Shown here piece by piece: positions 12,187-23,761 of a stretch of DNA of 64,000 nucleotides; position 1 is the stretch's first letter, and every line of letters starts with the position of its first letter. Location of the stretch: contig CM042027.1 in assembly GCA_023525975.1 (NCBI GenBank), positions 87,080,007 to 87,144,006 of the forward strand, in the 5' to 3' direction. Made by a program: the position numbers and the translations under genes. The notes below the pieces were generated by a model. That model did not search any database, was not told where the DNA came from, and was given only the letters and a program-made list of their open reading frames with translations. The stretch is from Smallanthus sonchifolius (Eukaryota > Streptophyta > Magnoliopsida > Asterales > Asteraceae).

Positions 12187-12197
12187 ATCTCCCACTT
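12187..12197 (-). promoter_or_regulatory. Copia polypurine tract
   Basis: On the minus strand AAGTGGGAGAT abuts the 3' LTR. This is the usual plus-strand priming site of reverse transcription for copia elements. Confidence 0.8.
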
Positions 12198-13026
12198 GGA
12201 CGTCCTTCGATTAAGTCCTTAACGCAGACAGTCAGCGGTGTTCTAGCTACACATGGTTGCCCCTAACAAGGTATGACACTTTAAAGTCATTAACCAAAAT
12301 ATCTTGCTATTGCAAGACAATAGACTTATGGTAATAGTTGTCATTCATCCTTTCCGTATAAGCCATCAATTGAATCAATGAGACATGGATTTAGTTCATT
12401 CTCATATGGCGTTCAATTATTATTGTTCTCGATCAAGAATCAAAGTGGTCCAATCAAACACACAGTAAGTTTGGGTAAGGCCTTACACTTCACCAGTTTG
12501 AATCACGAGGGCGCCACGATGTCTAACTGTTACATATCATGTAAGAGTACAGAATCCCTTATCGACTACATACAACTCCCACTGAACTTCAGATCTGTTC
12601 CTAACCAATGCCTTTTTGATTGGCAGTTACGCGACATCGGTTGACTGTAATTAATGAACAGTCCTTGGTAAACAAAAGTTCTAGTATGCATCTCAAGTCA
12701 GAGGATACTAAATGAGTATACCAATATCAAAACATCTTATGATTAAAATCCATGAAGATGATTTGAAGCGAGTTACATCCAACGTCATCCAAGATGAGGT
12801 CTGTGAAATTGGAAGTCAACTACTTGAGTCCAAATTCAGAATAGTCTTAATTCAGAGTCGTTCCCACGATTCTGATCGACTACGGATGATTAAGAATACA
12901 AGATTCATGGATTAAACGTATTAAAATCGAACACAGTTGTAAGAATTCATAATTGCATTTAAATCAGTAAACCAAAAGAATTCAAAAGTACAACTGTTTA
13001 ATTGTTCACACATTCAAAATACTAAA
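12198..13026 (-). other. Copia 3' internal non-coding region
   Basis: Between the end of the RNase H frame and the polypurine tract. Open frames on the plus strand here (12378-12644 and 12712-12915) show no domain and lie antisense inside the element, so they are not called genes. Confidence 0.6.
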
Positions 13027-16000
13027 TCAAAACATATCACTAGCAAATCTAAGACCAATAGCATCTATGTGAAGATCATGCTTGTCCTGAGTCACGGGCT
13101 TAGTAAACGGGTCCGCTAGGTTTTGATCTGTGTCTACTTTGCTTATCACGATGTCACCACATTCCACAATTTCCCGTATATAGTGGAACTTTCTGAGAAT
13201 GTGCTTGGCTTTGTGATGAGATCTGGGCTCTTTGGCTTGAGCTATAGCACATGTGTTATCACAAAGTATCTCGATTGGTTGGCGAATACTCGGAACCACA
13301 TCGAAGTCATTAATGAATTTCTTCATCCAAGCAGCTTCCTTAGCAGCATCTAATGCAGCTATATACTCAGATTCGGTGGTTGAATCCGCCACCACACTCT
13401 GCTTGGAGCTCTTCCAGGAGATAGCTCCTCCGTTTAGAGTGAATATGAATCTTGATTGTGAGCGAGAGTCATCTCGGTCAGTTTGGAAGCTTGCGTCAGT
13501 GTAACATCTTACAGTGAGCTCTTCTTCCACTCCTCCAAATATTAAGAACATGTCTTTAGTCCTTCTCAAGTACTTCAGGATGTTCTTGACTGCTGTCCAA
13601 TGGGCAATGCCAGGACTTTGCTGAAAACGACTGGTCATGCTTAAAGCATACGAGACGTCAGGCCTGGTACATAACATAGCATACATGATAGAACCAATCG
13701 CCGAAGCATATGGAATTGCTTCCATACGCTTGGTTTCAATGTCCGTTGAAGGAGATTGCGATTTGTTCAGCACGGTACCTTTAGTCATAGGAACACCTCC
13801 TTTCTTGGAGTTTTCCATATGAAAGCGTGCCATGACTTTGTCTATGTATGTGCCTTGACTAAGCCCTAGAAGCCGCTTAGATCTATCCCTGTAGATCTTG
13901 ATTCCTAGAATGTAGGCTGCTTCTCCAAGATCTTTCATTGCAAAACAAGTTCCCAACCGGTGTTTAACATCGTTAAGCATAGGGATGTTGTTTCCAATGA
14001 TAAGTATATCATCCACATACAAGATGAGGAATGATATAGTGCTCCCACTAGCCTTTCTGTAAACACAAGGCTCATCTTCATTTTTGACAAAACCAAACTC
14101 TTTGATCTTTTGGTCAAAACGAAGATTCCAGCTTCGAGATGCTTGTTTGAGTCCATAAATAGACTTATTCAGTTTACATACCCTATTAGGATATTTTGGA
14201 TCAACAAAACCATCAGGTTGTACCATATAGACATCTTCAGAGAGATGCTCATTATGGAAAGCGGTTTTGACATCCAATTGCCATATCTCGTAATCATAGT
14301 ACGCGGCTATGGCAAACAATATCCTGATCGATTTGATCATAGCAACGGGTGAGAAGGTTTCATCATAGTCAATGCCTTGAGTCTGAGTAAAACATTTCGC
14401 AACTAGCCGTGCTTTATAGGTGTGTATATTTCCATGCATGTCGGTTTTTCTCTTGAAAATCCATTTGCTCCCTACTGCCCGAGATTCGGGGGGTAGCTCA
14501 ACCAAGTCCCAGACTTGATTATCACGCATAGATTGCATCTCGGCGTTCATGGCTTCTAGCCATTTTGCAGATTCTGGATCTGAAATAGCAAATTTGTAGT
14601 TAGTAGGTTCGTCATTAGACTCGGCTACTAATAGGACCTCGGTACTATCAAGATGCCATAGGTATCTGTCAGGTTCTTTGCGAGTCCTTACACTTCTGCG
14701 AACGCTTGTGTTTATGTTTGATTCACCAGCAACAACTTCTTGTTGTTCAGACGCTCCGACTTCATCAGCGGTTGTTTGTGGTTCTCGAATTTCTTCAAGA
14801 TCCACTATATTATCTCCAGTTCCTCGTTCAAGAATTTCTTTCTCGAGGAAGTGTCCCTTCCTTTTGATGGAAATAACATTTGCATCAGGATGGTAGAAAT
14901 AATATCCGCTTCTGTTATAGTATCCAACGAAAACAACCTTTTCGCCTCTAGGATCGAGCTTGTCATCAGAATCGCTGGTGACATATGCATCACATCCCCA
15001 TACTCTAAGGTAAGACAGATTGGGTTTAGACCCATGTCATATCTCATATGGAGTCTTGTTTACCTTCTTAGTCGGTGCCAGATTGACAATGCGGGCGGCG
15101 GTCATAAGAGCATTACTCCAAAAGGAGTGAGGCAAGTTTGTTCTACACATCATCGATCGAACCATATTAAGTAGGGTTCGATTTCTCCTCTCGCTCACGC
15201 CATTAAGTTGGGGTGTGCCAGGTGGAGTAGGTTGTGAAACTATTCCACGCTCCTTGAGATGATTTATGAACTTTGTGCTGAGATATTCACCACCTCGATC
15301 TGATCGAAGTGTCTTTATCGTTTTACCGAGTTGGTTTTCCACTTCGTTTTGAAACTCTTTGAACTTTTCAAAAGTTTCATGCTTGTGTTTCATAAGATAG
15401 ACATAAGCATATCGACTATAATCGTCGATGAATGAAACGAAGTATCTTTCATGATTTCTAGACATGGCTCTGAAAGGGCCACATACATCAGTGTGTATGA
15501 GTCCTAGCAGATCCTTGGCTCGTTCACCAACACCGGTGAAGGATCCTTTAGTGAGTTTGCCAGCTAAGCAAGACTTGCAGTCTTCAAAGGATTCTTGTCC
15601 GGTGGATTCAAGGATCCCTTCGGATTGGAGCCTTTTCATGCGGGCCTTGCTTATGTGACCAAGTCTACAATGCCATAGAAATGTATCATCAATGCTAGAT
15701 TTGATACGTTTAGAAAGATTGTATATGTTATTATTAGTTTGAACATCAACCTCATAAATTCCATTTCGAGGTTTAGCCTCAAAATAGAAAATATCATTTA
15801 AGTAAGTAGAAATATTAATTCCATTAAAAACGTACTTAAAACTTTGTTCAAACAATAAGGAAACTGAAATAATGTTTCTGGTTAAACCAGGTGCAAACAA
15901 ACAGTTATTTAAGATAACTACAAGGCCAGAAGGACATGAAAGGTGAAATGTTTCAGTTGCAAGAACTGGTACTCTCTTCCCATCACCAACGATGAGTTCC

Positions 16001-16617
16001 ATGTCGCCTTGTTTCAGCTTTTTCCACTTTTCAGGCTCGTGCAATACATTAACGATGTGATAAGCACATCCGGTATCAAATACCCATGTGTCGCTAGAGA
16101 TAGTGAAAAGTTCAATAACATAGATAGAAATACCAGAAGAGGTGCCTTCACCATTGGCTCTCTTCGATCTCAGCTTAGCTAGATATTCAGGGCAGTTACG
16201 TTTCCAGTGCCCCATATTGTTGCATTCAAAACACTGACGCTCCTTGGGAGGGGGTGCTTTTGCAACTTGCTTGTTTTTGTTGGTGGCATTCTTGGCAGCA
16301 ACAATAACTTGCTTCTTACCTTTGCTGTTATAACCCCTTTTCTTGGTTTTGGGCTTGTTAACACCAGCAGATTTGACCATCAACTCTTGATTAGTCTCAC
16401 TTGATATTCTCATCTTGGCCGTTTCCTGCATGCCGTGCAGTTCGGGAATAGTCTTCTCCCATGTGTTCATATTTAAGTTCATTACGAAGTTGTCATAAGA
16501 ACTAGGGAGGGAGTTCAAGATGAGTTTCGTGTTATTCGGTTTTTCATTCTCAAGCAAAGACTTGAGAAAGAAGGAGGAGTGAGATTCCTTTTCAGTACAC
16601 ATCTGTTGAATAAGCAA
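13027..16617 (-). pseudogene. Copia gag-pol polyprotein, gag truncated and one in-frame stop
   Basis: A single minus-strand frame of about 1,196 codons is interrupted by one TGA at 15037-15039. In order it encodes the C-terminal part of gag with a CCHC knuckle (CFECNNMGHWKRNC, near 16195-16235), aspartic protease (VFDTGC), the GAG-pre-integrase HCRLGH motif, an integrase core with a visible D, D (RSDRGGE) and E (GVSERRN), reverse transcriptase with an intact YVDD, and RNase H (ADSTTESEY). Copia order (integrase before RT) is clear. The stop falls where related integrases have Trp (TPYEIWHG-type context), so TGG to TGA is the likely change. The frame begins at about gag midpoint; the first roughly 150 residues expected are absent. 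Not functional as it stands. Confidence 0.92.
15037..15039 (-). other. Premature TGA in copia integrase region
   Basis: The reading frame is open on both sides in the same phase (to 16617 and down to 13027), so this is a point nonsense change and not a frameshift. G to A on the coding strand (C to T on the other) explains it. Confidence 0.85.
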
Positions 16618-16981
16618 ATTAAATGTTAATTAGTATTTTGGATGTAATAAATTCTTATATTAATGACCCATGGCAAGAATAGAATAAGAATAGAGAATAT
16701 GGTTATATCAATTAGTAATGGCGGCTGTGGCATGCAACATTAGTAAGTGATTTTAGGCAGACTGACAATAATTGCCAATTGTGGAAAATGCACAATTCTC
16801 AAGTATGAGGCCTCTAAAACAACTCTTGTCTATGCATTGATACGTTTAGCCTCATCTATGCCCACTTTTGGTCTCCATACAGCTGGGGCATGTATTAGAG
16901 AGAAAAGTAATAGTCGCCCTAGTACAGGTACATGTGGAAGGGTCGGATGTGTCAACGAAACCCTTGCACCTTGAGGGATAG
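16618..16981 (-). other. Copia segment upstream of the gag remnant
   Basis: The minus-strand sequence before the polyprotein frame has stops in all frames and does not encode the expected gag N-terminus. It ends at TTATTCAACAG just before ATGTGTACTG, which resembles a 3' splice site but may be coincidence. With 30847-31917 it makes about 1.4 kb of non-coding leader. Confidence 0.6.
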
Positions 16982-16986
16982 GTTAC
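16982..16986. repeat. Target duplication GTTAC, left copy of the Athila-type insertion
   Basis: GTTAC occurs here and at 30842-30846, directly outside element ends that read TGATGT...ACATCA. Confidence 0.9.
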
Positions 16987-18671
16987 TGATGTGCACAAAG
17001 TAGTTTGAATTAAATGACTCAAAACAACCTAAATAAAACACTAAGTAATACTCTAGACTCTCTAAAGAACTAAACTACCGACAGGCAAGTGTACCTATCG
17101 AATGTAGTAAAGCCTAAGTAAGTCCGGATATCGAACCCAAAAGACCTCTACAGAAAACACTAACTAGAAACTGAAAGACTTATCCATACAAAATTTCTTA
17201 AATAAAATAATAATAAAGAAAGGGGGTTTTGCTCACAACTAAGAGTAACTTAAAAGAAGGATTAAAGAGAAGACTACGAACGCAAACGAAAGTTGAAACG
17301 AAAACCAGACGGAGAAAGAACACTACCTAGGCTTGAATCCTACACATGCTTGACAAAGGTTCTATCGATAAGGGAACTGACGTGATACCGGGCTCTTAAA
17401 ATACTAAACTCAAAGGAAACCTAGAGCACCCTCGACCCTTCTCAAGGATAGTCAACCAAGAAACCTAAAAGCCGTTAAACCACCGGTTGGATGGATTTCC
17501 CTCACAGGTCCTCCAATTTACTCAAGAAGTATCCGCTAGACAATCTACCTCACAGCGCGAAAGTCTCAATACACCTAAGTGCAAGGGATAACTAGGATTT
17601 TCCTATTGGATTCGGTAAACACAGATATGAGACAAACTAGCAAGATCTTCTCACAAAGCCTCTAAACTAGCAATCTAACACCCTAGACAAACCGACAATC
17701 TCTCACCTCACAGCTATCGAGATTGGTTGCACATCTAATCTATCTATATCAAGAAGATTACCCTATGGTGAACTCGTACGCGGTTAACCATCCACTAATC
17801 AAAGACACACAGTAATTGATCTAGCATGCACCTATTACATGAAAGACATTCACCAAGGCACACGGGGAGTAAATCATCAATCCATAAACAATAATAGACA
17901 CACATAAAACATCCAATAATCCAAACCAAGTTTGTTACATCATGAGTTCATCACATGCAAATCATCCAAAACCGAATAAAACCTAATGTCAAACATATGT
18001 ATTCATCAACACCTAGGTAGTTCTAAGATTTTAGCCACTAAACATGACAAAAACCATAGTTAGCATCAATTCGAAACTCAAGAGAAACATGGAAATTGAA
18101 GATAAACAAGGAAAACACAACCGAATGATTAACACCCGAGGAAATCAATCCCAGTGATCCCTAGCTTCAATCCTTGCCTTGTATCCTTTGAAATCGCCCT
18201 TTTTCGTCTCTTCTTTTCGCCTGCAGCCGTTCCTTCGATCCTCTGTATTGTCTTTAGGGTTTCTAACTTTTGGGGTTTTAAAACAATTTCTGCGAAAAAC
18301 CACCCATCGCGTAGCGCGACGGGATCTTGAACACTCCTCGCGTAGCGCGAGGACCCCAGAAAAGACAAAACAGTCGGGCAATCATTAAAAGGGCAATTCT
18401 GACATTTTGCATTCCTCGCGTAGCGCGACGAAATTCCAAAACCTGTCGCGCTACGCCACAGGGGTAAAAATCCAGAAAGTTTCTTTTTTCATCCAAAGCC
18501 CTCTCGCACGTTCCGGAAACTCGTTCTTCTTCGTTTTCAATCATATCCGCTTCCTTTGTGACCTAACAACCATAAGATATAGAAATATTAAGTACAAGCA
18601 GTTATAGAAGAAAACCGAAGCAAAACAAACACAAAGTGGGAATGAAATTGACAGTAAAATGCATGTATTTT
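16987..18671 (-). repeat. Athila-type LTR A (minus), outer 3' LTR
   Basis: About 1.69 kb on the minus strand, ending TTTGTGCACATCA at 16987. The first roughly 14 bases expected (TGATGTATTGC...) are missing, because internal sequence ending TCTAATAAG joins straight onto LTR sequence at 18671. A small deletion therefore removed the polypurine tract and the LTR start. It carries four CGCG palindromes and is an inverted match to 29127-30369. Confidence 0.85.
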
Positions 18672-20062
18672 ACTTATTAGAGTCAAAACTTGTGTTAGCC
18701 GCGATTGCAAATATACTTATCCCTTTTAAACCCAAGTCTGGTTCCAGGCTCTTATCATGCAATTTTAGTTCAAGTGCGGTCAATCTACCTAGGGTCTCTC
18801 ATTAGAAACCACAGCCCACCTAATCCCAACTCAAGCTTATAGAACAAAAGGAGCAATCACTGGACCACTTCCTAACCGTTTTATACCAAAATCAAGAGAA
18901 TTTGAAATCAAATTTTTTTTTCTTGAGCTTAGACCTTGCTTCACCTAACCCAGAGGCTGTCTCAATCAGAGTCATCATCCCCGAGAGTGACAACGTGAGC
19001 GTCGGTAATTTTGCAATTTTGTTTCGACACATCCCTGAGGCATTCTAAGTCAGAGTCACCATCCCCAACGAAGATTACGTAGGCCTGCGCTACTTTTCTT
19101 AGTTTCTAGCTCATTTATTCTATTTTTTTTATGATTAGAAATTCTAACAATTTTAGCTTATAACGGCATTCCTTATACTATTATTGGTACTATTATTGGC
19201 GGCTGCAATTTCTCATTTTCCCTAGATGAGAACCCACTAGTAGACTGACAATTAAGGTATATTTAGATCAAAGGAACCTAAAACCGAACCGAGCATATTC
19301 ACATATCACAAACTAGACACAAGCTCGACTATATTAATCTTTATTTTCATTATTTGAACCCGAACAAAAACCCCTCTTTTCTATCATTTTCCGTTTTATT
19401 TTGCAAACTTCTTTATTCAAAAGACATTTTCAAATTTTTTAAATTTTTTTTTTTTTTTTTTGACAAATAAATAAAAACAAGCTCTAAACGAAAAAAACAA
19501 AACTAAACAACAGTGTCCCATCCCCACACTTAAACTTTGCATTGTCCTCAATGCAGGAATGGAAACATGACTCAAAAACAAAAACAGGGGAAAGTAAAAG
19601 AAAATGGAAAAGACTTAGCTGGTATTTTGGCGGGTCAATATGCTCCAAGCATGCAGCAGCTCCCAAAGCCTTGTTGAGGATTCAGCATCCCCACACTTTG
19701 CTCTCGCTGTGTTCTCGCTGCTAATTTTTTTTTTCTTTTTTTTTTCTCGCGTAGCGCGACGGGGGACGAGCAAATCGTCGCGTAGCGCGAGGGGGAGAAT
19801 TTGACAGAAAGTTTCGAAATTTTTCAACACTTAGTCAAATTTCTCACCCCTTATTTCCCAAACCTTCCAACCACCATTTACAAAAACAAACATACCTGGG
19901 GACCCGCATTCTGCTGCTAAAAGCTTTTCCAAAAATCAATTATAATCCTGCATGCAAACATCAAAACACAAAACACACAACCGAAAAAAAAAACAACTAA
20001 ACAACTAACGCAACCTAAACCACTCTACAAACTCTACACTTGGGGATTCCACCCAAGCACTC
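18672..20062 (-). mobile_element. Athila-type 3' internal region (minus)
   Basis: Read on the minus strand it begins like the sequence after pol in the plus copy (TTGGGTGGAATCCCCAAGTG, compare 28624-28645). It contains a polypurine-like AAGTTTAAGTGTGGGGATG near 19515 and two CGCG palindromes at 19747 and 19778. It ends at the truncated LTR A. There are no coding frames. It also matches 20990-21180 (plus) over a GAGACCCTAG-containing part. Confidence 0.7.
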
Positions 20063-20888
20063 ACCTCACAGCTATCGAGATTGGTTGCATATCTAATCTA
20101 TCTATATCAAGAAGATTACCCTATGGTGAACTCGTACGTAGTTAACCATCCACTAATCAAAGACACACAGTAATTGATCTAGAATGCACCTATTACATGA
20201 AAGACATTCACCAAGGCACACGCGGAGTAAATCATCAATCCATAAACAATAATAGACACACATAAAACATCCAATAATCCAAACCAAGTTTGTTACATCA
20301 TGAGTTCATCACATGCAAATCATCCAAAACCGAATAAAACCTAATGTCAAACATATGTATTCATCAACACCTAGGTAGTTCTAAGATTTTAGCCACTAAA
20401 CATGACAAAAACCATAGTTAGCATCAATTCGAAACTCAAGAGAAACATGGAAATTGAAGATAAACAAGGAAAACACAACCGAATGATTAACACCCGAGGA
20501 AATCGATCCCAGTGATCCCTAGCTTCAATCCTTGCCTTGTATCCTTTGAAATCGCCCTTTTTCGTCTCTTCTTTTCGCCTGCAACCGTTCCTTCGATCCT
20601 CTGTATTGTCTTTAGGGTTTCTAACTTTTGGGGTTTTAAAACAATTTCTGCGAAAAACCACCCGTCGCGTAGCGCGACGGGATCTTGAACACTCCTCGCG
20701 TAGCGCGAGGACCCCAGAAAAGACAAAACAGTCGGGCAATCATTAAAATGGCAATTCTGACATTTTGCATTCCTCGCGTAGCGCGACGAAATTCCAAAAC
20801 CTGTCGCGCTACGCCACAGGGGTAAAAATCCAGAAAGTTTCTTTTTTCATCCAAAGCCCTCTCGCACGTTCCGGAAACTCGTTCTTCT
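20063..20888 (-). repeat. Athila-type LTR fragment B (minus)
   Basis: About 826 bp, nearly identical to 17705-18530 in LTR A with a constant offset of 2,358. It is cut at both ends: the left joins 3' internal sequence, the right joins plus-strand internal sequence. It carries four CGCG palindromes. The first reads CCCGTCGCG here, where LTR A reads CCCATCGCG. Confidence 0.85.
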
Positions 20889-21277
20889 TGGTTGCAAAAA
20901 AAAATATATATATATATTTATGCATCCATCCATCATTAGTTAATTTAAATACATCTGGGTATTGGGTTACAGTGGAAGAAAAATCATGAAACAAATGATT
21001 TAATCTGTGCTTCGAAAACTTGAGATGGGATTAGGTAGAACTGTGAATACCTTAGTGTGAGACCCTAGACCTAGTGTTCACTTGAAGATAACGAAATATG
21101 ATTGGGGAAAAATCCGTTGGTGGTTGGGTTTAGAAGGACAAACATACCGACAATCGCGGTTTTTGTGTTTTCGTGTCTAATAAGATAACCCATAAAATGT
21201 TGAAGACCATGTGCTTGATGATGATCCTGTTTTGCATGAATTTTTCAGGGACGAAAAAAAAGATAAGTGTGGGGATG
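20889..21277 (+). mobile_element. Athila-type 3' internal end with polypurine tract (plus)
   Basis: It ends AAAAAAAAGATAAGTGTGGGGATG directly before LTR C. A polypurine tract in front of an LTR that is also followed by a primer site means LTR C has internal sequence on both sides. This is the arrangement of a tandem (LTR-internal-LTR-internal) array or a recombinant. Confidence 0.7.
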
Positions 21278-22963
21278 TGATGTATTGCAAAATACATGCA
21301 TTTTACTGTCAATTTTATTCCCACTTTGTGTTTGTTTTGCTTCGGTTTTCTTCTATAACTGCTTGTACTTAATATTTCTATATATTTTGGTTGTTAGGTC
21401 ACAAAGGAAGCAGATATGATTGAAAACGAAGAAGAACGAATTTTCAAAACTTTCTGGATTTTTACCCCTGTCGCGTAGCGCGACAGGTGTTGGAATTACC
21501 TCGCGCTACGCGAGGATTGTAAAATGTCAGAAATGCCCTTTTAATGATTTCCCGACTGTTTTGTCTTTTCTGGGGCCCTCGCGCTACGCGAGGAGTATGC
21601 AAGATCCCGTCGCGCTACGCGACGGGTGGTTTTTCGCAGAAATTGTTTTAAAACCTAAAAATTAGAAACCCTAAAAAGGGACACACCACAGACGACGGCT
21701 AAAGGGCGATAAGGGCGATTTTACAAGCTTCCGGTTGGCGATTTCAAAGGATACAAGGCAAGGATTGAAGCTAGGGATCACTGGGATCGATTTCCTCGGG
21801 TGTTAATCATTCGGTTTTGCTTTCTTTGCTTTATTTCAATTTGTCATGTGTTCTTGGATGATTAGTTTGATGATAAATGTTGTGTTTATAAGTATTTTTG
21901 GCTAGAATTCTTGGACTACCTAGGTTTTGATGAATATGTATGGTCGAGACAATTAGTTTTTGGTTTTGGAACTTGATTCATGATTGAGCAATAAAGTAAC
22001 AACTATGGTATTTCTTGTTGCATGTAAACGCGTATTTAGGATTGTTTGTTGATTGTTTTCGTTAATCCTCGTGTACTTGAGTGAATGTCTTTCACACATT
22101 AGGTGCATGCCAGATCGTCTACTTTGTGTTTTCGATTAGTGGATGGTTGCTAGACGTAGTATTCCTTAGGAACGGAGTCGTGAGGTAATTAATCTAAATA
22201 TTCAACCAATTTCGATAGCTGTGAGGTGAGAAATTGTCTGTGTGTCGAGCGTGATAAATTGCTAGATTAAAAACCTTTGTGAGAAGTTTTACCTAGTTTA
22301 CCTGTCATGGTTGTTCACCGAATGCAATAGGGAATTCCATAGTTACCCCTTACACGTTTGTGTATTGTGATTTTCGCGCTGTGAGGTAGATTGTCATTTG
22401 GGTACTTTAGTGTAGAATTGGAAAACTTGTGAGAGATTTCCATCCAACCGGTAATTTAACGGCTCTTAGGCCTCTTAGTTGTTAACTCTTGAGAAGGGTC
22501 AAGGGTTCTCTAAGTTGTTTTGGGAGTGTAGCATTTTAAGATCCCGGTTTCATATCAGTTCCATTACCGTTAACAGATCTGTCAACCGTGCATAGGATTC
22601 AAACCTAGGTAGTGCTTTTATTATCATCTATTTATCGTTGCTAATTGTGTTTGTTAATCTTCGTTTGTTTCGTCCACCGTCTTTGTTTATTTTTAACTAT
22701 TAAATTTATAGAGTTTTGTTAAAACCCCCCATTAATTCATCACCTGTTTTCAAATTGTATTGTGTAGATATTTAATCGAGTCTAATTCGTGTTTTTCTTT
22801 AGAAGTCTCGTGGGTTCGATATCCGGACTTACTTAAGCTTTACTACATTCGATAGGTTCACTTGCCTGTCGGTAGTTTAGTTGTTTAGAGAGTCTAGAGT
22901 ATTACGTAGTGTTTTATTTAGGTTGTTTTGAGTCATTAAATTCAAACTACTTTGTGCACATTA
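21278..22963 (+). repeat. Athila-type LTR C (plus)
   Basis: About 1.69 kb from TGATGTATTGC to TTTGTGCACATTA, followed by the primer site. It has four CGCG palindromes at 21471-21624. It is clearly diverged from LTRs A, B, D and E, which are near-identical to one another, so the plus-strand unit and the outer LTRs differ in age or subfamily. Confidence 0.85.
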
Positions 22964-22969
22964 AGTTTT

Positions 22970-22988
22970 TGGCGCCGTTGCCGGGGAC
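22970..22988 (+). promoter_or_regulatory. Primer-binding site, tRNA-Asp type
   Basis: TGGCGCCGTTGCCGGGGAC is complementary to the 3' end of plant tRNA-Asp (CCCCGGCAACGGCGCCA), the primer typical of Athila elements. It lies six bases after LTR C. Confidence 0.9.
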
Positions 22989-23224
22989 TTCATAAAAGAT
23001 TTGCATAAATCAGTTCATTTTAATTTATCTGCACATATTTGTATATTTTTATTTTTTATTTTATTTTGTTCTTCTTATATTTGTTTCTTACACGTTCTTT
23101 TCTTTCTTTGCAGTTTATGCCACATTTGCGCTCGCAAGGACCAGTACCAGAAATTTCGCTGGATTCGCACACCAATTCCAAGGAATATTCAGAGGAGACG
23201 TCAAGCGAGGTAAGTGTTTCACCT

Positions 23225-23227
23225 TAA
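23225..23227 (+). other. Premature TAA in gag leader
   Basis: The frame is open on both sides in the same phase. CAA to TAA would explain it. The ancestral codon is an inference. Confidence 0.6.
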
Positions 23228-23758
23228 CCTACTAGTTCTTCCACCAATTCGCCCATTTCTGATTCTACTCCACCATCTAGACCACCCACTCCTTCTAGTC
23301 CACCACTCGTTCATCCTGAAATGGCCATCCGACGAACCGTTCACCAACAATCCACCGAGGGTTTCACGGGAGTTAACAATCCCATCACAGTTCCGAGTAT
23401 CACTAATGAAAACTTTTGGCAAATACCTTCATACATCATGACTGCAATCAACAACTGCCAATTTCATGGTCGTGATGATAAGGATGCTCCATCACACATT
23501 GCCCGCCTTACTCGTATCTGCGGTACTTTCAACCTACAAGGTGCCACTGAGGATGCTATTTTCCTTCAGTTGTTCCCGTTTTCTCTTTCAGGAAGAGCCG
23601 CCACTTGGCTGGATTCACACCCTCCTGGGACTTTCACAACTTGGGCTATCATTCGTGAAGGTTTCCTTAAGAAATACTTCCCACCTGCTAAGGCAGCCCG
23701 CCTTCGTGATGAGATCCATTCGTTCCGGATGGCATCTGATGAGCCTTACTATCTTGCC

Positions 23759-23761
23759 TAG
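23759..23761 (+). other. Premature TAG in gag
   Basis: It falls between YYLA and ERFQ, where gag proteins of this lineage have Trp. TGG to TAG is the likely change. Confidence 0.8.

Noticed and set aside
13123..16974. Many plus-strand open frames across the copia pol region
   Set aside because: They are antisense shadows of the minus-strand polyprotein, which has clear domains.
18129..20854. Repeated short frames in the Athila LTRs (on both strands, around the CGCG palindromes)
   Set aside because: They recur only because the LTR is repeated; they lie across palindromes on both strands and have no domain or start context.
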